Source: an uncultured Prevotella sp.
GTDB taxonomy: Bacteria; Bacteroidota; Bacteroidia; Bacteroidales; Bacteroidaceae
NCBI GenBank assembly: GCA_934219025.1
Contig: CAKQDG010000013.1
Coordinates: 1 to 35,198 of the forward strand
Reading direction: 5' to 3'
DNA: 35,198 nt
Part shown: positions 1 through 8,219 of the stretch, piece after piece
Numbering within the stretch: the first letter of the stretch is position 1
How the letters are laid out: each line of letters opens with the position of its first letter
Position numbers and translations under genes: made by a program
The notes under the pieces: model-generated
Databases searched by the model: none
What the model was told of the DNA's origin: nothing
Seen by the model: the letters and a program-made list of their open reading frames with translations, nothing else

Positions 1-2
1 TC

Positions 3-284
3 ATCCCGGAATACAAGACACTCGAGGAGTATGCCAAGGCAAACGGCATCGAGTTCGGCAGTAGAGAGGAACTCTGTGCCAACGCCAAAATCCACGAGAT
101 GATAATGGAGCGCATCGACACACTGCAGCAGCAGCTTGCCCACTACGAGCAGATAAAGCGCTTCACCCTGCTGCCAAATCCATTCACCATGGAGAGCGGC
201 GAACTCACAAACACGCTCAAGATGCGCCGCAAGGTGATAAACGAGCACTATAAGAACGAAATTGAGGCGATGTACGAAGAATAA
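3..284 (+). CDS. C-terminal end of a long-chain acyl-CoA synthetase (AMP-forming), partial
   Basis: The gene enters from the left edge, so only its last 93 codons are present, in the frame starting at base 3. The visible peptide begins IPEYKTLEEYAKANGIEF, contains the pair LLPNPFTMESGELT and KMRRKVINEHY, and ends at TAA 282-284. This is the usual C-terminal end of FadD-like fatty acid-CoA ligases: a helical stretch, then the 'F...ELT.TLK.RR..I...Y...I..MY' segment that carries the conserved lysine region of the C-terminal subdomain. Such enzymes activate long-chain fatty acids to acyl-AMP and then acyl-CoA at the inner membrane. The ATP-binding core lies outside the window, so substrate length cannot be judged. 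prfB follows 38 bp downstream in the same direction. Confidence 0.8.
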   Translation: MPEYKTLEEYAKANGIEFGSREELCANAKIHEMIMERIDTLQQQLAHYEQIKRFTLLPNPFTMESGELTNTLKMRRKVINEHYKNEIEAMYEE

Positions 285-322
285 ACTCCACACTCCTCAC
301 TCCACATTCAATACTCAATAAA

Positions 323-1447
323 ATGATAACTCAAGATCAACTGAAAGACGTAATGGAGCGCGCCGAAGCTCTCCACAAATATCTCGATATAGACAAGAAA
401 AAAGTAGAGTTCGAAGAAGAACAGCTGCGCACTCAGGCTCCTGACTTCTGGGACGACCCAAAGCGCGCCCAGGAGCAGATGAAGAAGGTGAAGGGCATAG
501 AGAAATGGCTCACCGGATATAAGGAAGTGCGCACACTTGCCGACGAGCTGCAGCTCGCCTTCGACTTCTACCACGACGACATGGTTACCGAAGAGGAAGT
601 GGACGAGGACTACGCCAAGGCTATCAAGGCTATCGAAGACCTGGAGCTGAAGAACATGCTGCGACAGAAGGAGGACCCGATGGACTGCGTGCTGAAAATC
701 AACTCCGGAGCCGGCGGTACGGAGAGCCAGGACTGGGCGTCGATGCTCATGCGTATGTATATGCGCTGGGCTGAGGCTCACGGACATAAAGTGACCATCA
801 GCGACCTGCAAGAGGGCGACGAGGCTGGAATAAAGAGCGTCACCATGGAGATAGAGGGTGGAGAATATGCCTACGGATATCTGAAGAGCGAGAACGGAGT
901 GCACCGCCTCGTGCGCGTCTCCCCGTTCAATGCCCAGGGCAAGCGAATGACAAGCTTTGCCAGCGTATTCGTTTCACCACTCGTAGATGATACTATCGAG
1001 GTGTTTGTAGACCCGTCAAAGGTTAGCTGGGATCTCTTCCGAAGCGGCGGCGCAGGCGGACAGAACGTGAATAAGGTTGAAACCGGTGTGCGCTTGCGCT
1101 ACCAGTATACCGACCCCGACACGGGCGAGGAGGAAGAAATCCTCATCGAGAACACCGAGAGCCGCAAGCAGCTCGAAAACCGCAACAACGCCATGCGCTT
1201 GCTCAAGTCACAACTCTACGACCGCGCCATGAAGAAACGTCTCGAGGCACAGGCTAAGATTGAGGCGGGCAAGAAAAAGATAGAGTGGGGCAGCCAGATA
1301 CGCAGCTACGTTTTCGACGACCGTAGAGTGAAAGACCATCGTACAAACTATCAGACCTCCGACGTGGACGGCGTAATGGACGGAAAAATCGACGGGTTCA
1401 TCAAGGCTTATCTCATGGAATTTCCCGTGAACGACGACGAGCAATAG
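323..1447 (+). CDS. prfB: Peptide chain release factor 2 (RF2), without programmed frameshift
   Basis: A 374-residue class I release factor recognising UGA and UAA stop codons. The tripeptide anticodon SPF is at residues 200-202 (RVSPFNAQGKR), which marks RF2 rather than RF1 (PxT). The GGQ motif that triggers peptidyl-tRNA hydrolysis is at 245-247 (SGGAGGQNVNKVE). The N-terminal helical domain (EALHKYLDIDKKK) aligns with the E. coli region where the regulatory +1 frameshift occurs. Here the frame is continuous: the codons after the conserved Tyr are CTC GAT, not CTT TGA C, so full-length protein needs no frameshift and the classic autoregulatory site is absent. The length is close to the usual 365 residues. 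The start is the ATG at 323; no strong Shine-Dalgarno is present, as is common in this phylum. Confidence 0.97.
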   Translation: MITQDQLKDVMERAEALHKYLDIDKKKVEFEEEQLRTQAPDFWDDPKRAQEQMKKVKGIEKWLTGYKEVRTLADELQLAFDFYHDDMVTEEEVDEDYAKAIKAIEDLELKNMLRQKEDPMDCVLKINSGAGGTESQDWASMLMRMYMRWAEAHGHKVTISDLQEGDEAGIKSVTMEIEGGEYAYGYLKSENGVHRLVRVSPFNAQGKRMTSFASVFVSPLVDDTIEVFVDPSKVSWDLFRSGGAGGQNVNKVETGVRLRYQYTDPDTGEEEEILIENTESRKQLENRNNAMRLLKSQLYDRAMKKRLEAQAKIEAGKKKIEWGSQIRSYVFDDRRVKDHRTNYQTSDVDGVMDGKIDGFIKAYLMEFPVNDDEQ

Positions 1448-1506
1448 AAACTATATACTTTGTCATGAAAATGAATTAATACATTAACAATAAAAATATT
1501 AATACT

Positions 1507-1647
1507 ATGAGTCAGAAAGGAAAAGCACGCCGCGAGCGCTATCAGGAGCAGCAGGCAAAACAAGGAGCAAAGGTGTTCAACTGGATTCTCGGACTTTTGG
1601 TCTTGGGAGCAATAGTGTTCTTGGCAATAGCGGCAACACAAGGGTAA
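1507..1647 (+). CDS. Small single-pass membrane protein, 46 aa, function unknown
   Basis: A short frame starts at ATG 1507 and ends at TAA 1645-1647. The N-terminal half (residues 2-23) is very basic and glutamine-rich (KGKARRERYQEQQAKQ). The second half is one hydrophobic segment, about residues 24-43 (FNWILGLLVLGAIVFLAIAA), followed by TQG. By the positive-inside rule the basic end would face the cytoplasm. The CYTH gene starts 6 bp after the stop, and its AAGGAAA ribosome-binding stretch overlaps the stop region, which suggests co-translation. The gap after prfB is 59 bp. I do not recognise a family. The clean charge/hydrophobic pattern and tight spacing support a real gene, but no function can be inferred. 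Confidence 0.65.
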   Translation: MSQKGKARRERYQEQQAKQGAKVFNWILGLLVLGAIVFLAIAATQG

Positions 1648-1653
1648 AGGAAA

Positions 1654-2160
1654 ATGAGCGGACTGGAAATTGAAAGAAAGTTCCTCGTTAACAAACGGGA
1701 CGGCGAATACAAAAAACAAGCGTATTCGTCGTCTCGCATAAAACAGGGATACATCTGTAGTGCCCACGGACGTACCGTGAGAGTGAGAATACGCGACGAA
1801 AAAGGATATCTCACAATCAAAGGACCATCAGACAAGGGAGGAATGTCGCGCTATGAATTTGAAAAGGAAATAACGCTCGACGAGGCTGAACAGCTGATGA
1901 AACTCTGTGAACCCGGCATCATCGACAAAACTCGCTATCTGGTGAAAAGCGGCAGGCACACCTTTGAAGTGGACGAGTTTTATGGCGATAACGAAGGGCT
2001 CGTAATGGCTGAGGTGGAACTTGGCAACGAGGACGAACCCTACGAAAAACCGGCTTTCATAGCAACCGAAGTAACCGGCGACCGACGGTTCTATAACTCT
2101 TTCCTCAGGCAAATGCCGTTTGCAGTATGGAAAAACCAATTGCCACAGGAGTTCAGATAA
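1654..2160 (+). CDS. CYTH domain protein (triphosphate tunnel metalloenzyme family)
   Basis: A 168-residue protein that opens with the CYTH signature ExExK (E5-I-E7-R-K9, followed by FLV). It continues with alternating charged beta strands typical of the tunnel fold: RIKQGYI, TVRVRIRDEKGYLTIKG, RYEFEKEI, KTRYLV, FEVDEFYG, LVMAEVEL. Members use acidic residues inside an eight-stranded tunnel to bind a divalent metal and act on triphosphates. Bacterial single-domain members of this size are usually inorganic triphosphatases; adenylate cyclase and thiamine triphosphatase activities occur elsewhere in the superfamily. The substrate cannot be decided from sequence alone. The start at 1654 follows AAGGAAA directly and lies 6 bp after the small membrane protein, so the two are probably co-expressed. 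Confidence 0.88.
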   Translation: MSGLEIERKFLVNKRDGEYKKQAYSSSRIKQGYICSAHGRTVRVRIRDEKGYLTIKGPSDKGGMSRYEFEKEITLDEAEQLMKLCEPGIIDKTRYLVKSGRHTFEVDEFYGDNEGLVMAEVELGNEDEPYEKPAFIATEVTGDRRFYNSFLRQMPFAVWKNQLPQEFR

Positions 2161-2197
2161 TCCGGAATACTGATATTCTGGTTATTGACATATTAAC

Positions 2198-2247
2198 CTT
2201 AATCGGAGGAACATGGAATTTATCTTAATTGGAAGAACATGAAATTA
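2198..2247 (+). repeat. Duplicated translation-initiation region with a 9-codon upstream ORF
   Basis: Two near-identical copies of a start region lie 26 bp apart: 2198-2222 (CTTAATCGGAGGAACATGG) and 2224-2247 (CTTAATTGGAAGAACATGA). The first has the better Shine-Dalgarno (GGAGGA) and an ATG at 2213. It opens a mini-ORF, MEFILIGRT, whose TGA (2240-2242) overlaps the ATG (2239) of the next gene as ATGA. The second copy is the start of the helix-hairpin-helix gene. The upstream copy may be a decoy, or a coupling leader that delivers ribosomes to the real start. Confidence 0.6.
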
Positions 2248-3177
2248 GACGAACTGTTTTATTTCCATAAAAACGACCGCATCGTGGTATTCTTCCTTGT
2301 CGCAGTTGCCGTCGTTGCAGCAACGGCAATATATCTGCTTGATGATGCAGAATTTGAATCCAAGGACAATACAAGTGCCGCTTCCATCATTGACGGTGAT
2401 GATGGAAACGGCACTTATGCTATAAAGAAAGGCAATGGAAACTTCTACTATGTGGGAGAGAGAAGAGTGGAACTCTTTTCTTTTGACCCCAATACGGCAG
2501 ACAGCACCACTCTGCTGAAACTTGGACTGCAGTCGTGGATGGTTAGGAACATATACAAATACCGCGCTGCCGGCGGAATCTTCCGACATAAAGAAGATTT
2601 TGCCAGAGTCTACGGACTGACGAAAAAACAATACGAAATGCTCGCACCATACATTCGTATCAGCGACGACTATAGGGCTGCTGCCGATTTCTATTCTTCT
2701 TCGCCTGTCGGCAGCAGAGAATATTCCGAAGAAAATAACCGTGCCTATGTGCCACGAGACACTATGGCATATCCTTTAAAATTAAAACCTGGAGAACATA
2801 TAAGCGTGAATAATGCCGACACGGTGCAACTAAAGAAAATACCCGGTATCGGAAGCGCATATTCAAGGGCTATAGTGAGACGGAGAGATAAACTTGGCGG
2901 CTTTTCCTCAAAGGCACAGCTTATGGAAATAGACGGGTTTCCACAAGATGCGCTCGCCTATATTGAAGTGGATGCAAATGAAATCAGAAAGATAAATCTG
3001 AACAAATTGACCTACAGTCAGCTGCGCCAACATCCATATATCAACTATTACCAGGCTCGCGATATCGTGGACTACCGCAGACTTCGCGGCACGCTGAAAT
3101 CACTCGCCGAACTGAGACTTATGAAATCGTTTACGGCAGGAGATATAGAGCGCCTAAAACCGTATGTGGAGTTCTGA
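2239..3177 (+). CDS. Membrane-anchored helix-hairpin-helix (ComEA-like) DNA-binding protein
   Basis: A 312-residue protein with a short cytoplasmic N-terminus, one membrane segment at about residues 15-34 (VVFFLVAVAVVAATAIYLL), then a low-complexity linker and three helix-hairpin-helix units. The first is near 85-140 (FDPNTADSTTLLKLGL...YRAAGGIF). The second, near 193-250, contains the canonical VNNADTVQLKKIPGIGSAYS followed by IVRRRDKLGGF. The third is near 253-310 (INLNKLTYSQLRQHPYI...IVDYRRLRG). The hairpin IPGIG is the classic non-specific DNA backbone contact. ComEA proteins bind incoming DNA at the cell surface during natural transformation, and many Bacteroidota encode multi-HhH relatives without proven uptake roles. 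A role in DNA uptake or surface DNA binding is inference. topA follows 136 bp downstream. Confidence 0.8.
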   Translation: MKLDELFYFHKNDRIVVFFLVAVAVVAATAIYLLDDAEFESKDNTSAASIIDGDDGNGTYAIKKGNGNFYYVGERRVELFSFDPNTADSTTLLKLGLQSWMVRNIYKYRAAGGIFRHKEDFARVYGLTKKQYEMLAPYIRISDDYRAAADFYSSSPVGSREYSEENNRAYVPRDTMAYPLKLKPGEHISVNNADTVQLKKIPGIGSAYSRAIVRRRDKLGGFSSKAQLMEIDGFPQDALAYIEVDANEIRKINLNKLTYSQLRQHPYINYYQARDIVDYRRLRGTLKSLAELRLMKSFTAGDIERLKPYVEF

Positions 3178-3244
3178 CAATGCAAAATCATTAAAAAAAA
3201 CGAAATTTCTCACCTTATATAATGCATAATGTGAAAGTTTTTCT

Positions 3245-3252
3245 TACTTTTG
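3245..3252 (+). promoter_or_regulatory. Bacteroidota -7 box upstream of topA
   Basis: TACTTTTG matches TAnnTTTG, the -7 consensus of the primary sigma factor in Bacteroides and relatives. It lies 62 bp before the topA start, within an A/T-rich gap. No clear TTTG is seen 19-21 bp upstream, so the -33 element is weak. Confidence 0.55.
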
Positions 3253-3313
3253 CCGCCAAAATAAAAATCAAGAAGCGACACAAGTTCGCTTCGAAACGTA
3301 AACAAATCAAGAT

Positions 3314-5635
3314 ATGCAAGAGAATCTGGTAATCGTGGAGAGCCCTGCAAAGGCTAAGACGATAGAAAAATTCCTGGGTAAGGACTATAAGGTAATGTCG
3401 AGTTACGGACATATCCGCGACTTGAAGAAAAAGGAGATAAGTATTGATCTGAAAACACTCGAGCCTGATTATGAAATACCTGAAGAGAAGAAAAAACTCG
3501 TCAGCGAACTGAAGTCAAATGCAAAAAAAGCATCTAAGGTGTGGCTCGCTTCCGATGAGGACCGCGAAGGAGAGGCCATATCGTGGCACTTGTGTGAAGT
3601 ACTCGGACTTGACGAGAAAAATACAAACCGTATTGTGTTCCACGAAATTACAAAGCCTGCAATTCTCGAGGCTATAAAGAATCCAAGGTTTCTGAATATG
3701 GATCTTGTAAATGCCCAGCAGGCACGACGCGTGCTCGACCGACTTGTGGGTTTCAAGCTGTCGCCAATCCTTTGGCGCAAGGTGAAACCGGCTCTTTCGG
3801 CAGGACGTGTGCAGAGCGTTGCCGTTAGACTTATCGTTGAGCGTGAACGTGAAATACAGGCTTTCAAGTCGGAACCTTATTACAGGGTAAGTGCCATTTT
3901 CTTTATTGCCGGAGAGAACGGCAATAAAACAGAGCTGAAAGCAGAACTCGACACTCGTTTTAAAACTCACGAGGAAGCTGTTGGCTTTCTTGAAAAATGC
4001 AAAACGGCAAAGTTCCGTGTGGACGATGTGCAGAAGAAACCGCTTCGCCGTATGCCGGCACCGCCATTCACCACTTCTACCTTGCAGCAGGAAGCTGCCC
4101 GGAAACTTGGATTCACTGTGTCGCAGACAATGATGCTCGCACAGCATCTCTACGAAAACGGAAAAATAACATACATGCGTACCGACTCCGTAAACCTCTC
4201 CTCTCTATGCATCAATGCATGCAAAGACGAAATCGTAAAGAATTGGGGTGAGGAATACCATAAAGTGCGCCAATACCACACACACTCAAAGGGTGCACAG
4301 GAAGCCCATGAAGCAATCCGTCCTACATATATGGAAAACAAAACCATAGAGGGAACGGCACAGGAGCGCAGACTTTATGAATTGATATGGAAACGCACTG
4401 CCGCTTGCCAGATGGCAGACGCACAAATCGAAAAGACTACGGCGCTGATATGTGTTGAACAGGAAAACGGAACGGTTGCGGGCGAGAAGTTTGCCGTGAA
4501 CGGCGAGGTTGTGAAATTCGACGGCTTTCTGAAAGTCTACCGCGAATCGCTCGACGACGATGCAGTTGCCGAAGCTCCCACTAACCAACTTCCGCCAATG
4601 TCTGTGGGAGATGCTCTGCAGCGGGGCGAAATGGTTGCAACGGAGCGCTTCAGCCAGGGGCCGCTGAGATATACCGAGGCAAGTCTGGTGCACAAAATGG
4701 AAGAGCTTGGCATCGGACGCCCTTCAACCTATGCACCTACAATCAGCACTATACAGCAGCGCGGATATGTGCAGAAGGGCGACAAAAAAGGAGATGAACG
4801 TTCTTATTCCGTGGATACGCTGAAAGGCAACACCATAACAAATACGGAAAAGTCTGAAACCGTGGGCAGCGACAAGGGTAAACTGTTGCCCACTGATATC
4901 GGAATGGTGGTAAATGATTTTCTTCTTGAACATTTCCCCACAGAACTTGACTATAATTTCACGGCAAATGTGGAACAGCAGTTCGATGCCATTGCAGAAG
5001 GAAAAGAGCAGTGGACGGACATGCTGAAGGATTTCTACAAGAAATTTGAACCTGCTGTGGAAAAGACTATGAACAGCCGACAGGAGCATAAGGCGGGCGA
5101 GCGCCAGCTCGGTGTGGAGCCGAAAAGCGGAAAACCTGTGTTTGTAAAGATTGGAAGGTTTGGACCTGTGATACAGATAGGAACTGCCGAGGATGAGGAG
5201 AAACCTCGCTTTGCCCAGCTGCCGAAAGACAAGAGCATGGAGACAATAACGCTGGATGAGGCTCTTGAGCTGTTCAAACTCCCACGCACGGTAGGTGAAT
5301 TTGAAGGTACGCCTGTGGTTATCGGTGCCGGACGATTTGGCCCATACATTCTTCACAACAAGAAGTATGTTTCCCTGCCAGCCGAGGAAGACCCCTTGAC
5401 AATAAAACTCTCCACGGCTGTCGCCTTGATAGAGCGCCGACGGATGGAAGACAATATGCGCCATCTCAAGAAATTTGACGAAGAACCGAAGCTCGAAGTA
5501 ATGAAAGGCAAATACGGGCCTTATCTCGTTTACGACGGAAAGAACTACCGCCTGCCTAAGGCTATGCACGAGCGTGCCGCAGAGCTTACGCTGCAGGAGT
5601 GTATGGATGTGATAAACAGTGCCGTGAAGAAATAA
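3314..5635 (+). CDS. topA: DNA topoisomerase I (type IA)
   Basis: A 773-residue topoisomerase that relaxes negative supercoils through a 5'-phosphotyrosine intermediate. The N-terminal TOPRIM domain starts LVIVESPAKAKTIEKFLG and holds the acidic metal site at residues 81-87 (DEDREGE). The active-site tyrosine is Tyr287 in KITYMRTDSVNLS. The central body includes ARRVLDRLVGFKLSP and ELGIGRPSTYAPTI. The C-terminus has repeats of the 'KxGRFGPxIxxG' type (KIGRFGPVIQIG, GAGRFGPYILHN, MKGKYGPYLVYDG) and no four-cysteine zinc fingers, unlike E. coli. This Gly-Pro repeat tail is common outside Proteobacteria. The start at 3314 gives the expected N-terminus. aroK follows 44 bp downstream. Confidence 0.97.
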   Translation: MQENLVIVESPAKAKTIEKFLGKDYKVMSSYGHIRDLKKKEISIDLKTLEPDYEIPEEKKKLVSELKSNAKKASKVWLASDEDREGEAISWHLCEVLGLDEKNTNRIVFHEITKPAILEAIKNPRFLNMDLVNAQQARRVLDRLVGFKLSPILWRKVKPALSAGRVQSVAVRLIVEREREIQAFKSEPYYRVSAIFFIAGENGNKTELKAELDTRFKTHEEAVGFLEKCKTAKFRVDDVQKKPLRRMPAPPFTTSTLQQEAARKLGFTVSQTMMLAQHLYENGKITYMRTDSVNLSSLCINACKDEIVKNWGEEYHKVRQYHTHSKGAQEAHEAIRPTYMENKTIEGTAQERRLYELIWKRTAACQMADAQIEKTTALICVEQENGTVAGEKFAVNGEVVKFDGFLKVYRESLDDDAVAEAPTNQLPPMSVGDALQRGEMVATERFSQGPLRYTEASLVHKMEELGIGRPSTYAPTISTIQQRGYVQKGDKKGDERSYSVDTLKGNTITNTEKSETVGSDKGKLLPTDIGMVVNDFLLEHFPTELDYNFTANVEQQFDAIAEGKEQWTDMLKDFYKKFEPAVEKTMNSRQEHKAGERQLGVEPKSGKPVFVKIGRFGPVIQIGTAEDEEKPRFAQLPKDKSMETITLDEALELFKLPRTVGEFEGTPVVIGAGRFGPYILHNKKYVSLPAEEDPLTIKLSTAVALIERRRMEDNMRHLKKFDEEPKLEVMKGKYGPYLVYDGKNYRLPKAMHERAAELTLQECMDVINSAVKK

Positions 5636-5679
5636 TGAAGGCACAAAAGTGCAACAACAAGCTAATTTGATGATTGCCT

Positions 5680-6201
5680 ATGCAACGGATAATCCTTATC
5701 GGCTATATGGGAGCCGGAAAGACCACAGTGGGAAGACAACTTGCCGCTGAACTCGGACTGATGTTCTATGACCTTGACTGGTATATCACCAGCAGGATGA
5801 GACGCACGGTGCCCGAGATATTCGAAGAGTCGGGCGAAGAGGGCTTCCGGAAAGTGGAACAGGCTATGCTTCACGAAGTGGCAGAGTTTGAAAACGTTGT
5901 GCTGAGCTGTGGCGGGGGCACCCCATGTTTTTTCGACAACATGGAATATATGAACCGGCAAGGCGAAACCGTATATCTCAAGGCCTCTCCAGAAGTGCTC
6001 TATGCTCATCTGAAAATGGGAAAGAGCGTGAGGCCGCTCTTGCTCAACAAAACTCCAGAGGAGGTGGAAGCCTTTGTCAGGAAACAGCTCATGCAGCGCG
6101 AGCCTTTCTATTCGCAGGCAAAGCATGTGCTGGATGTGAACGTGCTCGATTCGAGCGACAAAATAAAAATATCCGTTGAGAAAATAATACAGATGCTATA
6201 A
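5680..6201 (+). CDS. aroK: Shikimate kinase
   Basis: A 173-residue enzyme that phosphorylates shikimate to shikimate 3-phosphate, step five of chorismate synthesis, in the cytoplasm. The Walker A loop is GYMGAGKTT (residues 8-16). Shikimate-binding residues are Asp33 in DLDWY, Arg57 in EEGFRKVE and the GGG turn at 78-80 (CGGGTP). The lid and adenine region include KSVRPLL. A TTG at 5674 would add two residues, but the ATG at 5680 gives the usual N-terminus and is preferred. The stop overlaps the speA start by one base (TAATG), so the two genes are translationally coupled even though their pathways differ. Confidence 0.95.
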   Translation: MQRIILIGYMGAGKTTVGRQLAAELGLMFYDLDWYITSRMRRTVPEIFEESGEEGFRKVEQAMLHEVAEFENVVLSCGGGTPCFFDNMEYMNRQGETVYLKASPEVLYAHLKMGKSVRPLLLNKTPEEVEAFVRKQLMQREPFYSQAKHVLDVNVLDSSDKIKISVEKIIQML

Positions 6202-8093
6202 TGAAAAAGTGGACTATCGAAGACTCCAAGGAGTTGTATAACATGGGGGGATGGGGCACGTCCTATTTCGGAATAAACGACAAGGGCGACGTCTATGTCA
6301 CGCCATGCAAGGACAACACGCAGATTGACCTGCGCGACATTATGGATGAACTCGCCCTGCGCGATATCACTCCCCCCGTGTTGCTGCGTTTCCCTGATAT
6401 CTTGGATAACCGTATCGAAAAAACGTCGAGCTGTTTTCAGAAAGCGGCAAAAGAGTATGGCTATACGGGCGAAAGCTTTATAATATATCCCATCAAGGTG
6501 AACCAGATGCAGCCTGTGGTTGAAGAGATAATAAGCCACGGCAGAAAGTTCAATCTCGGACTCGAATGTGGCTCCAAGCCCGAACTGCATGCCGTTATTG
6601 CCGTGCAGTGCCAAAGCGACGCTCTGATAATCTGCAACGGATACAAAGACCAGAACTATATCGAGCTTGCTCTTCTCGCGCAAAAGATGGGAAAGAGAAT
6701 CTTCATCGTGGTGGAAAAACTCAACGAACTTGAAATCATTGCAAAGGCTGCAAAGAAACTTGGCGTGAAGCCTAATCTCGGAGTGCGCATCAAGCTTGCT
6801 TCATCTGGTAGCGGCAAATGGGAAGAAAGTGGCGGCGACGCCAGCAAGTTCGGACTTACCAGCTCGGAAGTGCTTGCTGCACTCGAAATCCTTGACAAGA
6901 AGGGAATGAAAGACTGTCTGCGACTGATACACTTCCACATCGGAAGCCAGATAACAAAAATCAGGCGCATACAGACTGCACTGAGAGAAGCTTCGCAGTT
7001 TTATATTCAGTTGCACAAAATGGGATACAACGTGGACTTTGTGGACTGCGGCGGCGGATTGGGCGTGGATTACGACGGCACACGCTCGTCGAACAGCGAG
7101 AGCAGCGTGAACTATTCCATCCAGGAATACGTGAACGACTGCCTGTACACGTTCATCGAGGCTGCCGATGCCAACGGCATACAGCATCCCAATCTTATTA
7201 CAGAGGGCGGACGCTCGCTGTCGGCACATCATTCAGTGCTCGTCATCGACGTGCTCGAAACGGCATCCCTGCCCGAGATGAACGAGGAATACGAGCCGGC
7301 GCCAAATGCCCATAAACTCGTGAAAGACCTTTATGATATATGGGACAACCTGAATCCGCGCACCATGATGGAGGACTGGCACGATGCGGAGCAGATCAGG
7401 GAAGAGGCTCTCGACTTGTTCTCTCACGGAATGGTGGACTTGAAAACGAGAGCCGAGATAGAACGCATGTACTGGAGCGTTTGCCGCGAGGTGAACAGCA
7501 TGGCAAAGTCGATGAAACATCTGCCGGAGGAACTTAAAGGACTCGACAAACTGCTTGCCGACAAGTATTTCTGCAATTTCTCCCTGTTCCAGTCCCTGCC
7601 CGACAGCTGGGCTATCGACCAGCTCTTCCCGATAACCCCGCTGCAGCGGCTCAATGAGCGGCCCACGCGCAGCGCCACGATACAGGACATAACATGCGAC
7701 AGCGACGGAAAAATAGCAAACTTCGTTACCAACAGGCATCTCTCGCACATCCTGCCGGTGCATGCCGTAAGGAAAAACGAACCGTATTATCTCGGAGTAT
7801 TCCTCGTGGGAGCATATCAGGAGATTCTCGGCGATATGCACAATCTGTTTGGCGACACCAATGCCGTGCACATTTCCGTGAAAGACGGTAAATACAACAT
7901 CGACCAGATTTTCGACGGCGAAACCGTGGAAGAGGTGTTGAGCTATGTGCAGTATAATCCCAAGAAACTTGTCAGACAACTTGAGATTTGGGTTACCAAG
8001 AGCGTGAAGCAAGGCAAAATCTCTCTTGAAGAAGGAAAGGAATTCCTGTCGAACTATCGCTCCGGACTATATGGATACACTTATTTGGAATAG
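6201..8093 (+). CDS. speA: Biosynthetic arginine decarboxylase
   Basis: A 630-residue PLP-dependent decarboxylase of the alanine-racemase fold (group IV), close to the 658 residues of E. coli SpeA. It converts arginine to agmatine, the entry to polyamine synthesis. The PLP lysine is Lys99 in IIYPIKVNQM. Other family blocks are present: NLGLECGSKPEL, LGVRIKLASSGSGKWEESGG, IHFHIGSQI, VDCGGGLGVDYDGT and LITEGGRSLSAHHSVLV. The C-terminal domain keeps ITCDSDGKI and YLGVFLVGAYQEILGD, where the Cys-Asp pair belongs to the partner active site of the dimer. It starts directly on the aroK stop. A terminator follows, then argB, so two arginine-related genes sit side by side but in separate or only partly linked transcripts. 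Confidence 0.96.
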   Translation: MKKWTIEDSKELYNMGGWGTSYFGINDKGDVYVTPCKDNTQIDLRDIMDELALRDITPPVLLRFPDILDNRIEKTSSCFQKAAKEYGYTGESFIIYPIKVNQMQPVVEEIISHGRKFNLGLECGSKPELHAVIAVQCQSDALIICNGYKDQNYIELALLAQKMGKRIFIVVEKLNELEIIAKAAKKLGVKPNLGVRIKLASSGSGKWEESGGDASKFGLTSSEVLAALEILDKKGMKDCLRLIHFHIGSQITKIRRIQTALREASQFYIQLHKMGYNVDFVDCGGGLGVDYDGTRSSNSESSVNYSIQEYVNDCLYTFIEAADANGIQHPNLITEGGRSLSAHHSVLVIDVLETASLPEMNEEYEPAPNAHKLVKDLYDIWDNLNPRTMMEDWHDAEQIREEALDLFSHGMVDLKTRAEIERMYWSVCREVNSMAKSMKHLPEELKGLDKLLADKYFCNFSLFQSLPDSWAIDQLFPITPLQRLNERPTRSATIQDITCDSDGKIANFVTNRHLSHILPVHAVRKNEPYYLGVFLVGAYQEILGDMHNLFGDTNAVHISVKDGKYNIDQIFDGETVEEVLSYVQYNPKKLVRQLEIWVTKSVKQGKISLEEGKEFLSNYRSGLYGYTYLE

Positions 8094-8105
8094 ACTTTAA
8101 AACTG

Positions 8106-8147
8106 AAATTACGGATTGGCGCATCTTCGCCTCTTCCGTAATTTTAT
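8106..8147 (+). terminator. Probable intrinsic terminator after speA
   Basis: A 10-bp perfect inverted repeat, AAATTACGGA (8106-8115) with TCCGTAATTT (8135-8144). It encloses a second short stem, GGCG/CGCC, and is followed by a T-rich stretch. It lies 12 bp after the speA stop. Confidence 0.7.
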
Positions 8148-8155
8148 TGTATAGC

Positions 8156-8200
8156 CCTATAACTCATATTTGTCTTATAACTCTTATTGGTTCTATAAAA
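8156..8200 (+). repeat. Five-unit 9-bp-period array between speA and argB
   Basis: The stretch reads as five 9-mers in strict register: CCTATAACT, CATATTTGT, CTTATAACT, CTTATTGGT and TCTATAAAA. It is related in period, composition and sense orientation to the arrays at 17282-17344, 30721-30882 and 33069-33149. It occupies most of the leader between the speA terminator and the argB start at 8220. Confidence 0.55.
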
Positions 8201-8219
8201 ACTGTTTCTCTTGACAACA

